DNA of 64,000 nucleotides from Opitutus sp. GAS368 (GTDB taxonomy: Bacteria > Verrucomicrobiota > Verrucomicrobiia > Opitutales > Opitutaceae). The stretch spans positions 3,393,001 through 3,457,000 of the forward strand of contig NZ_LT629735.1 of NCBI RefSeq assembly GCF_900104925.1, read 5' to 3'. Below the pieces are notes generated by a model. It made no database searches. It had not been told where the DNA came from and saw only the letters and a list, made by a program, of their open reading frames with translations. Numbering within the stretch: the stretch's first letter is position 1; each line of letters starts with the position of its first letter. Below, piece after piece: positions 23,676 to 31,684 of this stretch. The position numbers and the translations under genes were made by a program.

Positions 23676-24751
23676 AGATCCTACTCTATGAACCGGGCAA
23701 TACGGGGCATCGCCCGGTTATTCTTCGTTACACGATTAAGGTCTTGGAGCAGGCGTGTATAAGCTGGATTCACGAAGCGCGTAAACAGGAGAACTCGGCT
23801 TGGGGTTTGGTGAAGAAAGCAAGGGAGTCTGATTGCGATATTATCTATGTATTGACCGTGGATGGCATCGCGGGGTTTACGTGGCGGGTTTCACTGATCG
23901 CGCGTTTCTACGGCATTCGGGTGATCTGCACCTACTATCTCTTCAATAACCTGAGCGCAGGCTGGAAATCATGGGTCTGGCGTGTGTTGTTAATCACGGG
24001 CAATATCAACAGAGTGCATATCTCGGATGAGCGACTGAAACGCGGACATGATCGCTACCCCAAGCAGGCATGGTTTCTTCCCGATCCTTGGGATCCGGAT
24101 GAGTTTCCAGAATGGACTCAGGAAGCTGCTCGGAAGCGACTGGGGATCACAAATGGCGCGACGGTTTTTCTGATGTTCGGATTGATAGATGAGCGTAAGG
24201 GGGCTGATATGTTTCTTCAAGCCTCTCTGGCGCTGGCCGAAAAACGCACCGCCCGTGCAGTAGTATTCCTGTTGGCAGGCCAAATGAGTCCAGGCGTTCG
24301 CAAATTATACGATAAGTGCTGCCAGCATTCCGGCGGGAATTATAGCTGGATAGGAATAGACCGGAGAATGCCAGAGGATGAGGTGTCTATTTATTATTAT
24401 GCGACCGACTATCTTCTCTGCGCTTATCCCCCATATTTTAAGGTTTCAAGCAACACAGTCACTAGGGCTTTGGCAGCAGGCCGGCCGATCATCGTTCCGT
24501 CCCATGGATTGAATGCAGCTTTGGTGAATGATTGTGCATGTGGATTGCTCTTTCACACAGGCAGCCTGTCGGCATTGACGAAGACTCTGGCGGAGGCCGT
24601 TGAACTCAGGTGCAATAATATTCCACGATACGAGAAAATGTGTGAGGTTGCACGTCAAACCGCTTGTTCAAGGGGGCTGAATGTTTATGGCACTCATTTG
24701 TGTTTGAGCATTGATAGTCTCATGCATCGAGATGCTTTTCGCACATACTGA
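23672..24751 (+). CDS. Glycosyltransferase, GT4-like
   Basis: 359 residues. The C-terminal Rossmann domain has FLMFGLIDERKGADMFLQAS, VVFLLAGQMSPGVRKLY, a short loop (DEVSIYYYATDYLLCAYPPYF) and VTRALAAGRPIIVPSHGLNAALV, where GT4 enzymes bind the nucleotide sugar. The N-terminal MKILLYEPGNTGHRPV is the usual first strand with its glycine-rich loop. It would add a sugar to the lipid-linked repeat unit on the cytosolic face. It overlaps the flippase gene and runs into the polymerase gene. Donor and acceptor are unknown. Confidence 0.85.
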   Translation: MKILLYEPGNTGHRPVILRYTIKVLEQACISWIHEARKQENSAWGLVKKARESDCDIIYVLTVDGIAGFTWRVSLIARFYGIRVICTYYLFNNLSAGWKSWVWRVLLITGNINRVHISDERLKRGHDRYPKQAWFLPDPWDPDEFPEWTQEAARKRLGITNGATVFLMFGLIDERKGADMFLQASLALAEKRTARAVVFLLAGQMSPGVRKLYDKCCQHSGGNYSWIGIDRRMPEDEVSIYYYATDYLLCAYPPYFKVSSNTVTRALAAGRPIIVPSHGLNAALVNDCACGLLFHTGSLSALTKTLAEAVELRCNNIPRYEKMCEVARQTACSRGLNVYGTHLCLSIDSLMHRDAFRTY

Positions 24752-24758
24752 CCCTGTA

Positions 24759-26177
24759 ATGAACTCGACCCGTTATCTTTTGCCAACAGAACCTTGGAAA
24801 AACGATCTTTTGCGTGTATTACTAATCGTCTATCCATTTTCTTTCGCTCTCGATTTTAAGGGCCCCGGGGGCGGATCACTAGAGCAGATCGTAATGGCGG
24901 TCAGTTCAGTGGCTGTTTTTTTGGCAATCCTCATCACGGGGTCGCTAAGAGCAACCCGTGGTATAAAGTTAGTTATCTGTTCTTCCTTCTTTTTTTCCGT
25001 TTTGGGTTGCCTGTCGGCTATTTATTACAGTGTGCCCGCAGACCAAATGGTGCGGCTAGTTTTCCCCTATTGGCTATTCATAACCGGAGTGTGGGCCGGC
25101 ACGGTGGCAGCAAATTCCCTGGAGCTAGCATGGGGTCTTTTTCGGGCAATGGTGAGTGCGGGTGTGATTTCTTTGTTCTTCAGATATTACTACGCGACGG
25201 AAGTAAGCGGATTGGAAATGGACGAGATGCGTTACCAAGTGCTTTCACCAGCTATTTGCAGTCTGATCGCCTATGTTTGCGCGACCTTTTGTTTTATGCG
25301 TAAACTGAATCTCGCCGCGATGTTTATCGCGGGAGCGACGATTGTGATAATTTCCCTTTCAGTTACGCGCTCTTTTCTAATCACCTTCGGTTTTACTGTC
25401 GTGGGAGTGTCTTTACTGATCACGCGTCTCAATTGGGGTAACCCGGGCCATAAGATTTATTTCCGCTGGCGCAAAATCGGATTGATAATCGTTTGTTGCG
25501 GCACCGTCATCGGCTTTGCGGCGGCCTATAAAATCAGACCCGATGTTTTCGACGTGTGGGCTTCTAGGCTGTATTCGGATCGTGTAAACACTAGTTCTGG
25601 CGATGATGTTAATCTAATTTCGAGGGTCGCCGAGGCCAAGGGCATTTGGGAGGAGGTGAGTGAGACGCCTTTAAAGATATTTTTTGGCAAAGGGTTTGGC
25701 AACACCTACCACTGGAGTGATTCCTATATGGCAGACGTAAGGTCGGTCTCTGAGGAAATAGTTACGACTTTTTTTGCGCCAACTTGGAACGCGGCACACT
25801 CGCCTTTTACCTATGCATTATTCTTCGGCGGTATTCCGGCCATGCTTTGGCAGGTCTGGATTTTTGCAGCCCCGTTATGGCATGGATGGCAGCGTCTGCG
25901 CTGGCTTCGCACAATAGCGGACTCGCGTTTTCTGCAGTTATTCACCTTTAATCTGCTCTCGTTGTTTTTGTTTCTCTCCCAGAGTCTGACATCAAACCCG
26001 TTCGGTGAAAGATTGTCGGCCCAATATTTAGGGCTATCAATCGGCCTGTTGTTGGCAGCCGAAAAAACGAGCAGGTCACTTGGCTCCGGACATTTAAACC
26101 CTTCTCAGGACCTTCAAGTCGATGGCTCCTTCCATCATCGGCCACAATATCCAGTACGTCCGCCCAGTAAATCATGA
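24759..26177 (+). CDS. O-antigen polymerase/ligase-like membrane protein
   Basis: About 472 residues from the ATG at 24759 (MNSTRYLLPTEPWKNDLL); the frame is open to 24711, but that would overlap the preceding gene by 41 bases. About ten hydrophobic helices are visible (LLRVLLIVYPFSFALDF, LIICSSFFFSVLGCL and FLITFGFTVVGVSLLI, among others). Between late helices lies a large extracytoplasmic loop with RVAEAKGIWEEV and GKGFGNTYHW, then WNAAHSPFTYALFFGGI. This H-S/P loop is the Wzy_C/O-antigen ligase-like pattern. It probably polymerises repeat units exported by the flippase. It overlaps the next gene (ATGA). Confidence 0.8.
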   Translation: MNSTRYLLPTEPWKNDLLRVLLIVYPFSFALDFKGPGGGSLEQIVMAVSSVAVFLAILITGSLRATRGIKLVICSSFFFSVLGCLSAIYYSVPADQMVRLVFPYWLFITGVWAGTVAANSLELAWGLFRAMVSAGVISLFFRYYYATEVSGLEMDEMRYQVLSPAICSLIAYVCATFCFMRKLNLAAMFIAGATIVIISLSVTRSFLITFGFTVVGVSLLITRLNWGNPGHKIYFRWRKIGLIIVCCGTVIGFAAAYKIRPDVFDVWASRLYSDRVNTSSGDDVNLISRVAEAKGIWEEVSETPLKIFFGKGFGNTYHWSDSYMADVRSVSEEIVTTFFAPTWNAAHSPFTYALFFGGIPAMLWQVWIFAAPLWHGWQRLRWLRTIADSRFLQLFTFNLLSLFLFLSQSLTSNPFGERLSAQYLGLSIGLLLAAEKTSRSLGSGHLNPSQDLQVDGSFHHRPQYPVRPPSKS

Positions 26178-28510
26178 TAAGGATTTGTGTTCTTTGGCAG
26201 AGTTACGGACCGTATCATTTCGCCCGGCTCGCGGCCCTGCAGAAGCTGTGCGCGGAGTGCGGTCATGAGGTGGTCGGACTGGAGGTGGGCGATAAGACCA
26301 GCACCTATGGCTGGCGCAGAACCGGCCCGGGGGAGCGGGGGATTGTCACGCTGTTTCCTGGTCGGGTGGCGGAAGCAGTGTCGCCCTTGGCGGTCCGGCA
26401 GGCGGCGAAAAAATTCCTGAAACAAGCGCGCTGCGAGGTGATCTTCACGCCGAGTTACTGGCCCTTGTATGGCGTCCTGGCGGCAATGGCGGCAAGATCG
26501 CTGGGGATGCGGGTGGTCATGATGAATGACAGTCATCGGGTGACTGGGACCAATTCAGTGCCGGTTTTCGCCGTGAAAAAGCAGATCGCTAAATTGTATG
26601 ATGCCGCCTTTGTGGCGGGATCTGTTCACCGGGGTTTTCACCGAGAGTTGGGATTCTCCGATAAAAACATATTTGAAGGCTATGATGCCGTGGATAACGC
26701 CTATTTTGGCGCCCGGGCGGACGAGGTGAGGAAAGATGCAGCGCAATGGCGGAAGCGCCTGGGGTTGCCGCAGCGATTTATCCTGAACATCGGGCGCTTC
26801 GTGGCGAAAAAGAACCTGCCGAGCTTGATCAAGGCCTTCGCCCTGGCCCGCCGCAGGGGCTGGCTGAATGGCTGCGACCTGGTGCTGGTGGGCAGCGGGC
26901 CGGAGAAAGACCGGCTGACCGGCGTGGCGGAAAGCGAGCGGCTGAAGGTGGTCGAGGGGCGTCGGGACGAGATTGTTTCACCGAGCATCGCGGGGGCGGA
27001 GGTCGTGCGCTTCTACCCGTTTGCCCAGATCGAGGAACTGCCGGCGTATTACACCCTCGCGGAGTGCTTCGTCCTGCCCAGCCTGTATGAGGAGTGGGGG
27101 TTGGTGGTCAACGAGGCCATGGCCAGCGGATGCGCCGTGGGGGTCTCCAACGCCGTGGGTTGCGCTTCAGACCTAGTGGTGCCCGGCCGGACGGGGTTCG
27201 CCTTTGATCCCGAAAACATCGGGCAACTCGCCGACGGACTGCGCTCAGCCTGCCAGGATCAGGCGTTCGCCCGGCAATTAGGCGCAAACGCCCGGGACCA
27301 TATCGCCGGCTGGTCCTGCGAGCGTTTCGCCGAAAACGCCCTCAAAGCCGCCGGCGCCGCTCTCGCCGCCCCGCAGCGGGCTGCGAGCGAAACCAGCGGT
27401 GCACAGGCGACAAACCGTCCGGCCGTGGTGCTGCTGCAGACGTGCTTTCCCGATTATCGCGAACCGGTCTTCGATGAAATCGGCCGGCGGTTCGCCGGTG
27501 ACTTCGAGCTGATCTGCGGCGAAGACTATTTCACCCGCGACGTCAAAGTGTGCGCGCACCCCAAACCCTGGCGCACTCCGGCGGGCAATGTTTTTCTATT
27601 TTCCCGCAACCTGTTGTGGCAAAATCGGGTGGTCGAGCGGCTCTGCGAGGCGGACATCGCGCTGCTGGAGCTGAATCCCCGCGTCATTTCGAGCTGGGTG
27701 ATTCTGCTGGCGAGAAGGATGTCCGGAGTGCCGACCTTGCTGTGGGGCCATGTCTGGGCCCGCGACGGCATCGGTGCCTGGACGAATATCATTCGTTTGA
27801 TGATGATGCGCCTGTCCGACGGCATCATTCCCTACACCTATACCCAGGGAAAGGAACTGCAGCGCCGCATGCCCGGCCTGCTCGTTGTCACCGCTCCCAA
27901 TTCGTTGGTGCCGAAGGCGGCGTGCGTCGCGGCGATTGCGCCGATGGAGCGCACCACGGACATTATTTTTGTGGGGCGGGTGAAGCTGGACAAGAAGCCC
28001 GGGCTGCTGCTGGAAGCCTTCGCGCTGGCGATTCCTCACCTGGAGCCGGAGGTAAGGCTGGTTTTTGTCGGCGAAGGGCCGGAGACCGCCAGCCTCAAGC
28101 AGAGGGCAGGGGAGCACTACCTGGCCCACCGGGTGATTTTCCGCGGCCATGTGATCGATGCCGTGAAACTGCGGGAAATCTATTCGACGGCGTTCTGTGC
28201 GGTGTCGCCCGGCTATGTCGGCCTGAGTGCGATCCAATCCTTTGCCCATGGCGTGCCCATGGTGGTGGCGGATCGCGAACCTCACTCGCCGGAAATCGAG
28301 GCGTGCTTTGAGGGGCGGAACAGCCGGTTTTTCAGCAGCGACAATAGCCGGGATCTGGCGGACAAACTCGGCGAGATGTGGCGAGACCGGGGGACCTGGT
28401 GGAGTAAACGGGCCGATATCGCCAGTTGGGTGGCGGAGCAATACAGTGTCGAAAACATGGCCGACGGCTTTGAATCCGCCGTCAGAGAAATAAAGGACAG
28501 GCGAAACTGA
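26174..28510 (+). CDS. Fusion of two GT4-like glycosyltransferases
   Basis: 778 residues, about twice a normal GT4. The first unit (1-390) has MIRICVLWQSYGPYHFARL, LNIGRFVAKKNLPSLIKAF, LVLVGSGPEKDRLTGVAE, ECFVLPSLYEEWGLVVNEAM and GCAVGVSNAVGCASDLV. The E-x(7)-E equivalent of GT4 enzymes is in the last two blocks. A linker rich in A, T and S (AASETSGAQATNRP) leads to a second unit (about 410-778), with VVLLQTCFPDYREPVFDEIG, DIIFVGRVKLDKKPGLLLEA and SPGYVGLSAIQSFAHGVPMV. Both halves look complete, so one polypeptide may add two sugars. Base composition returns here to the high-GC level of the window. Confidence 0.87.
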   Translation: MIRICVLWQSYGPYHFARLAALQKLCAECGHEVVGLEVGDKTSTYGWRRTGPGERGIVTLFPGRVAEAVSPLAVRQAAKKFLKQARCEVIFTPSYWPLYGVLAAMAARSLGMRVVMMNDSHRVTGTNSVPVFAVKKQIAKLYDAAFVAGSVHRGFHRELGFSDKNIFEGYDAVDNAYFGARADEVRKDAAQWRKRLGLPQRFILNIGRFVAKKNLPSLIKAFALARRRGWLNGCDLVLVGSGPEKDRLTGVAESERLKVVEGRRDEIVSPSIAGAEVVRFYPFAQIEELPAYYTLAECFVLPSLYEEWGLVVNEAMASGCAVGVSNAVGCASDLVVPGRTGFAFDPENIGQLADGLRSACQDQAFARQLGANARDHIAGWSCERFAENALKAAGAALAAPQRAASETSGAQATNRPAVVLLQTCFPDYREPVFDEIGRRFAGDFELICGEDYFTRDVKVCAHPKPWRTPAGNVFLFSRNLLWQNRVVERLCEADIALLELNPRVISSWVILLARRMSGVPTLLWGHVWARDGIGAWTNIIRLMMMRLSDGIIPYTYTQGKELQRRMPGLLVVTAPNSLVPKAACVAAIAPMERTTDIIFVGRVKLDKKPGLLLEAFALAIPHLEPEVRLVFVGEGPETASLKQRAGEHYLAHRVIFRGHVIDAVKLREIYSTAFCAVSPGYVGLSAIQSFAHGVPMVVADREPHSPEIEACFEGRNSRFFSSDNSRDLADKLGEMWRDRGTWWSKRADIASWVAEQYSVENMADGFESAVREIKDRRN

Positions 28511-28546
28511 TGGGGGCAGCAGAGGAGAAACCGCTAATTGTCGCCA

Positions 28547-29698
28547 ATGAACGCTAATGAGGAAACTGGAGTATCTGAAGCTGTTGCTGGAGCGGCGACC
28601 AAGGCGCAGTTGCTGATAATCGGTCCTTTCCCTCCTCCGCGCCACGGCGTTGCGACCGTGAACGAGGCCATGTATGCCGAGGCGATCAAGGCCGGGATCG
28701 AAGTCCGGCGATACGATACCGCCCCGCCTTCGCTGGACCGGTCGCTGGGCGTCCGCCTCCGGCGCCTGAAGAAGATCGTTGGGGCTCTCAAGGTGCTATG
28801 GCATTTTGGGCGGGAACATCCGGAGGGAACGGTGTATTGCTCGCTCAGCGGTGGGTTCGGGCTGTTATACGAGGTGTGCTTGATCGGGGTCGCGCGGGTC
28901 GCGCGCCTGCGCGTGCTGGTGCACCACCACAGCTTCCGCTATCTGGACCGGCCCTTCTGGCCCATGCATCTGCTCGTGCGGGCGGCTGGTCCCAAGGCCC
29001 TGCATGTGGTGCAAACCCGGAGCATGGGCGAGAAACTGCAGCAGCGCTACCCTCGGGCGGTTCGTGTGCTGGATATGAATAATACGATCTTCATGGGATC
29101 ACCCATTTCCGCCCGGCAGCTCCTTTCGGATCGCACGCCGTTCACGGTGGGATACATGGCCAACCTATCGCGAGCGAAAGGTCTGGATGACATGCTCCAA
29201 CTGGCGGAGCTGGCGCAGCGTGCCCACTCCACCATGCGATTCAAGATTGCCGGACCGTTTGAAAACCCGGCCGACGAAGCCCAATATCGCCAGCGTCTAT
29301 CCCGCCTCGCCAACGTGGATTACTTGGGGCCGGTTTACGGGGATGCCTATAAGGCATTCTGGCAGAACCTTGGGGCATTTGCCTTCCCGACCCGCTATCG
29401 GAATGAAACCGAGCCATTGGTCGTGCATGAGGCGCTGCGTCACGGCAAACCCGTGATCGCATTGGGCCGGGGGTGCATTGCCGCGCAAGTCGGCGACGCC
29501 GGCCACGTGTTGCCGCCTGATGGGGATTTTGCCCATGAGGCCTGGCGCATCCTGTCGGAGTGGGCGAGCGACGCCGGCCGGCTGGAGCACCTGCAGGGAC
29601 TGGCACATGCCCAATATAACGCCCTCCACCGGGAAAGTCTCGTTGCGTTGACGCAGATTCTTCAACAAATAAAGTCCAAACCCACCCAAGATCCATGA
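28547..29698 (+). CDS. Glycosyltransferase, GT4-like
   Basis: About 383 residues from the ATG at 28547. The N-terminus QLLIIGPFPPPRHGVATVNEAM has the glycine-rich loop of GT4 enzymes. GTVYCSLSGGFGLLYEV and VLVHHHSFRYLDRPF follow. The C-terminal half has VGYMANLSRAKGLDDMLQLAEL, FKIAGPFENPADEAQYR, WQNLGAFAFPTRYRNETEPLVV and HEALRHGKPVIALGRGCI. It is co-directional with the fusion protein 36 bases upstream and overlaps the following gene (ATGA). It should act on the same lipid-linked oligosaccharide. Confidence 0.87.
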   Translation: MNANEETGVSEAVAGAATKAQLLIIGPFPPPRHGVATVNEAMYAEAIKAGIEVRRYDTAPPSLDRSLGVRLRRLKKIVGALKVLWHFGREHPEGTVYCSLSGGFGLLYEVCLIGVARVARLRVLVHHHSFRYLDRPFWPMHLLVRAAGPKALHVVQTRSMGEKLQQRYPRAVRVLDMNNTIFMGSPISARQLLSDRTPFTVGYMANLSRAKGLDDMLQLAELAQRAHSTMRFKIAGPFENPADEAQYRQRLSRLANVDYLGPVYGDAYKAFWQNLGAFAFPTRYRNETEPLVVHEALRHGKPVIALGRGCIAAQVGDAGHVLPPDGDFAHEAWRILSEWASDAGRLEHLQGLAHAQYNALHRESLVALTQILQQIKSKPTQDP

Positions 29699-30360
29699 GT
29701 CCAACCCCCTCGGCTCCTTACCGTCTGTTTGCCTACATCTGCGGTCTGGCGATATCCTTTGTTGTGCTGGGAGTGATCGGCTTCCTGCTGGCGCGGTCGC
29801 TCAAGGGGGAATACGTGCCTTTGATCCAGAGCCATTTGCCGGCGCTGGACCAGATCCGGACAGTCACAAAGATGACCAATGCCGGCCGCAAGGTCATAGG
29901 CCCGCTCAGGTTCGACTCCTCCAAGGAGGTCCGGGCCTTTGCGCGGAAAAAATTTGTAGAGACCGTGACCAGGAACGATCGCAATCTCACCGAACTGGCC
30001 GAGCTGCTGAAGGATACCCGCAGCCAGGAGGCGCTGGCCCAGCTGAAGCAGGAAAGGGCCGATTATCTGAACATGACCCGGGAGTTCCTGGGGGAGCCAA
30101 GCAACCCCCAGACCGAGGCGGAATTCATCGAGAAGCGGCGCCATTACTACGCCGCCCTGGACAGCTACCTCAACGAGCAGGATGCGCTGGCCTCCACGAT
30201 CGCGGACCTGGTTTATCAGGACAGTGCGGCCATCTCCGAGAAAACCAACCGGATCCTGCTCTTTTTCGGGCTGTTCGCCCTTTGGCCGATCCTGGTGGGG
30301 ATCGGATTTTTCTTCTATGGCCTGGTTTCGGCCAAACTGCACTACGAACGGACCAATTGA
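29695..30360 (+). CDS. Two-helix inner-membrane protein with periplasmic helical domain
   Basis: 221 residues: transmembrane helix near 10-33 (LFAYICGLAISFVVLGVIGFLLA), a periplasmic all-helical region of about 150 residues (NDRNLTELAELLKDTRSQEAL...LKQERADYLNMTREFL), a second membrane helix near 190-212 (ILLFFGLFALWPILVGIGFF) and a short basic tail. The shape resembles the sensory four-helix-bundle of chemoreceptors but lacks any HAMP or signalling domain. Wzz-type chain-length regulators share the TM-periplasmic helices-TM plan, and the gene sits in a polysaccharide operon, so that role is possible. A similar protein is at 35303-36034. Confidence 0.65.
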   Translation: MSPTPSAPYRLFAYICGLAISFVVLGVIGFLLARSLKGEYVPLIQSHLPALDQIRTVTKMTNAGRKVIGPLRFDSSKEVRAFARKKFVETVTRNDRNLTELAELLKDTRSQEALAQLKQERADYLNMTREFLGEPSNPQTEAEFIEKRRHYYAALDSYLNEQDALASTIADLVYQDSAAISEKTNRILLFFGLFALWPILVGIGFFFYGLVSAKLHYERTN

Positions 30361-30391
30361 GCGCCTCCCGTTTTAAAGTTGGTGAACTGTA

Positions 30392-30946
30392 ATGCGTGTC
30401 CGCAACGATCAATTTGATCCCACCAAGGGTCTGGATCGTGGCCGCCCGCGCTGGGTGGAGGCGATCTGGTATTTGGCGAAGTGTGTTTTTTTTCTCAGCG
30501 CCTTCCCTTGGCCGAGCGGGTGGCGGGTGGCCCTGCTGCGGCGGTTTGGCGCCCGGATCGGGCAGGGCGTTTATATCAAGCCGCGGGTAAACATCCATTT
30601 CCCTTGGAAGCTGATGGTGGGCGACTACAGTTGGATCGGTGAGGAGGCGTTCATCCTGAACTTCGAACCGGTGGCCATCGGCGCTCATGCCTGTATCTCG
30701 CAGCGCGCCTTCCTTTGCACGGGCAATCATGATTTCCGCGATCCGGCCATGACTTATCGCAATGCGCCGATAACGGTTGGCGATGGAGCGTGGATCGGAG
30801 CTCAGTGCTTTGTCGGCCCCGGGGTTACAGTGGGCGACGAGGCCGTTGCAACCGCGGGGAGCATCGTGACGGGAGATCTGCCGGCGGGCATGATTTGCGC
30901 GGGCCATCCCTGCGCACCGGTGAAACCCCGTTGGTCGGAAAAATGA
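30392..30946 (+). CDS. WcaF-like acetyltransferase
   Basis: 184 residues of left-handed beta-helix (hexapeptide) acyltransferase. The N-terminal membrane-associated helix (WVEAIWYLAKCVFFLSAFPWP) precedes RFGARIGQGVYIKPRVNIHFPW, then hexapeptide turns with DYSWIGEEAFILN, VAIGAHACISQRAFLCTGNHDF (catalytic histidine in GNHD) and VGDGAWIGAQCFVGPGVTVG. This is the putative colanic-acid acetyltransferase WcaF family. It probably O-acetylates a sugar of the repeat unit using acetyl-CoA. The ATG at 30392 starts 31 bases after the previous stop, and its stop overlaps the EpsI-like gene. Confidence 0.9.
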   Translation: MRVRNDQFDPTKGLDRGRPRWVEAIWYLAKCVFFLSAFPWPSGWRVALLRRFGARIGQGVYIKPRVNIHFPWKLMVGDYSWIGEEAFILNFEPVAIGAHACISQRAFLCTGNHDFRDPAMTYRNAPITVGDGAWIGAQCFVGPGVTVGDEAVATAGSIVTGDLPAGMICAGHPCAPVKPRWSEK

Positions 30947-31668
30947 CGAGACGAACCGGGCTTTGGTGGACAATGGGAGCAGGCAGTTTGCTGGTGCTGG
31001 CACTGGCCCTTCAGCTGTGGCCGGCAGCGTCCGGCCCCGCGGCTTCAAGCGTGGCCAAAGCTGGCCGCCTGGAAACCGTGCTGCCGGTCCGTTTGGGAAG
31101 CGGTGGCGCGCGCGACGAACCGATTGCAGCCACCGAGGAAATGAAGAAGGCGGTCGGGGAACTGCTCAACTTCAACGACGGCATCTACCGCATCTACCAA
31201 CTGTCCGAGGCAAGGGTTTCGGTCTATATCGCGTGGTGGGAACCCGGACGAATGTCTCCACGTCTGGTCGCCGGCCATACTCCGGATGTCTGCTGGCCGG
31301 GCAACGGCTGGCTGCGGGACAACGCCGCGGAACGCAGGCTGGGCGCATTGCGCGAAGAGTTGAGCGCAACCGGATTTGCCGAAGGCGAGGTCCGCGTATT
31401 TCGCATGCAGAACAAACCGGAATATGTCGTCTTTTGGCACAAGGTGGGCGACCGGATGTTGAGCTATCATACGGGCTACGCGCCACCGTGGTGGGCCTGG
31501 CTCGACGAGATGTGGCGGGGCGGGTTGAATCTACGCAAGGAGCAGCTCTTCGTCCGCATCAGCTCGGACACGCCGCTCGAGACAATCTGGCCGCAGGCGG
31601 AAATGGCGCCGCTGCGGCAGGCGTTGCTGGCGCTCGGCCTGGGAATGGCGGCCAAGCCTGCCCGGTGA
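30943..31668 (+). CDS. EpsI-like protein (exosortase-associated, DUF3485)
   Basis: 241 residues starting at the ATG 30943 that overlaps the preceding TGA. The frame extends upstream, but only inside the acetyltransferase gene. An N-terminal hydrophobic anchor (LWWTMGAGSLLVLALALQLWP) precedes a periplasmic domain with VSVYIAWWEPGRMSPRLVA, GHTPDVCWPGNGW and FWHKVGDRMLSYHTGY. The HTPDVCWPGNGW block is diagnostic of the EpsI/DUF3485 family, often found beside or fused to exosortases and in EPS loci such as methanolan. No exosortase and no PEP-CTERM-like protein is seen in this window, so its partner must be elsewhere or it acts directly in polymer export. Confidence 0.85.
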   Translation: MTRRTGLWWTMGAGSLLVLALALQLWPAASGPAASSVAKAGRLETVLPVRLGSGGARDEPIAATEEMKKAVGELLNFNDGIYRIYQLSEARVSVYIAWWEPGRMSPRLVAGHTPDVCWPGNGWLRDNAAERRLGALREELSATGFAEGEVRVFRMQNKPEYVVFWHKVGDRMLSYHTGYAPPWWAWLDEMWRGGLNLRKEQLFVRISSDTPLETIWPQAEMAPLRQALLALGLGMAAKPAR

Positions 31669-31684
31669 AAGCCTTCTCACTCCC

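Noticed and set aside
30790-30942. Upstream extension of the EpsI-like gene.
   Set aside because: The extension lies wholly inside the acetyltransferase gene in another frame. The ATG at 30943 overlaps its stop and starts the hydrophobic anchor.
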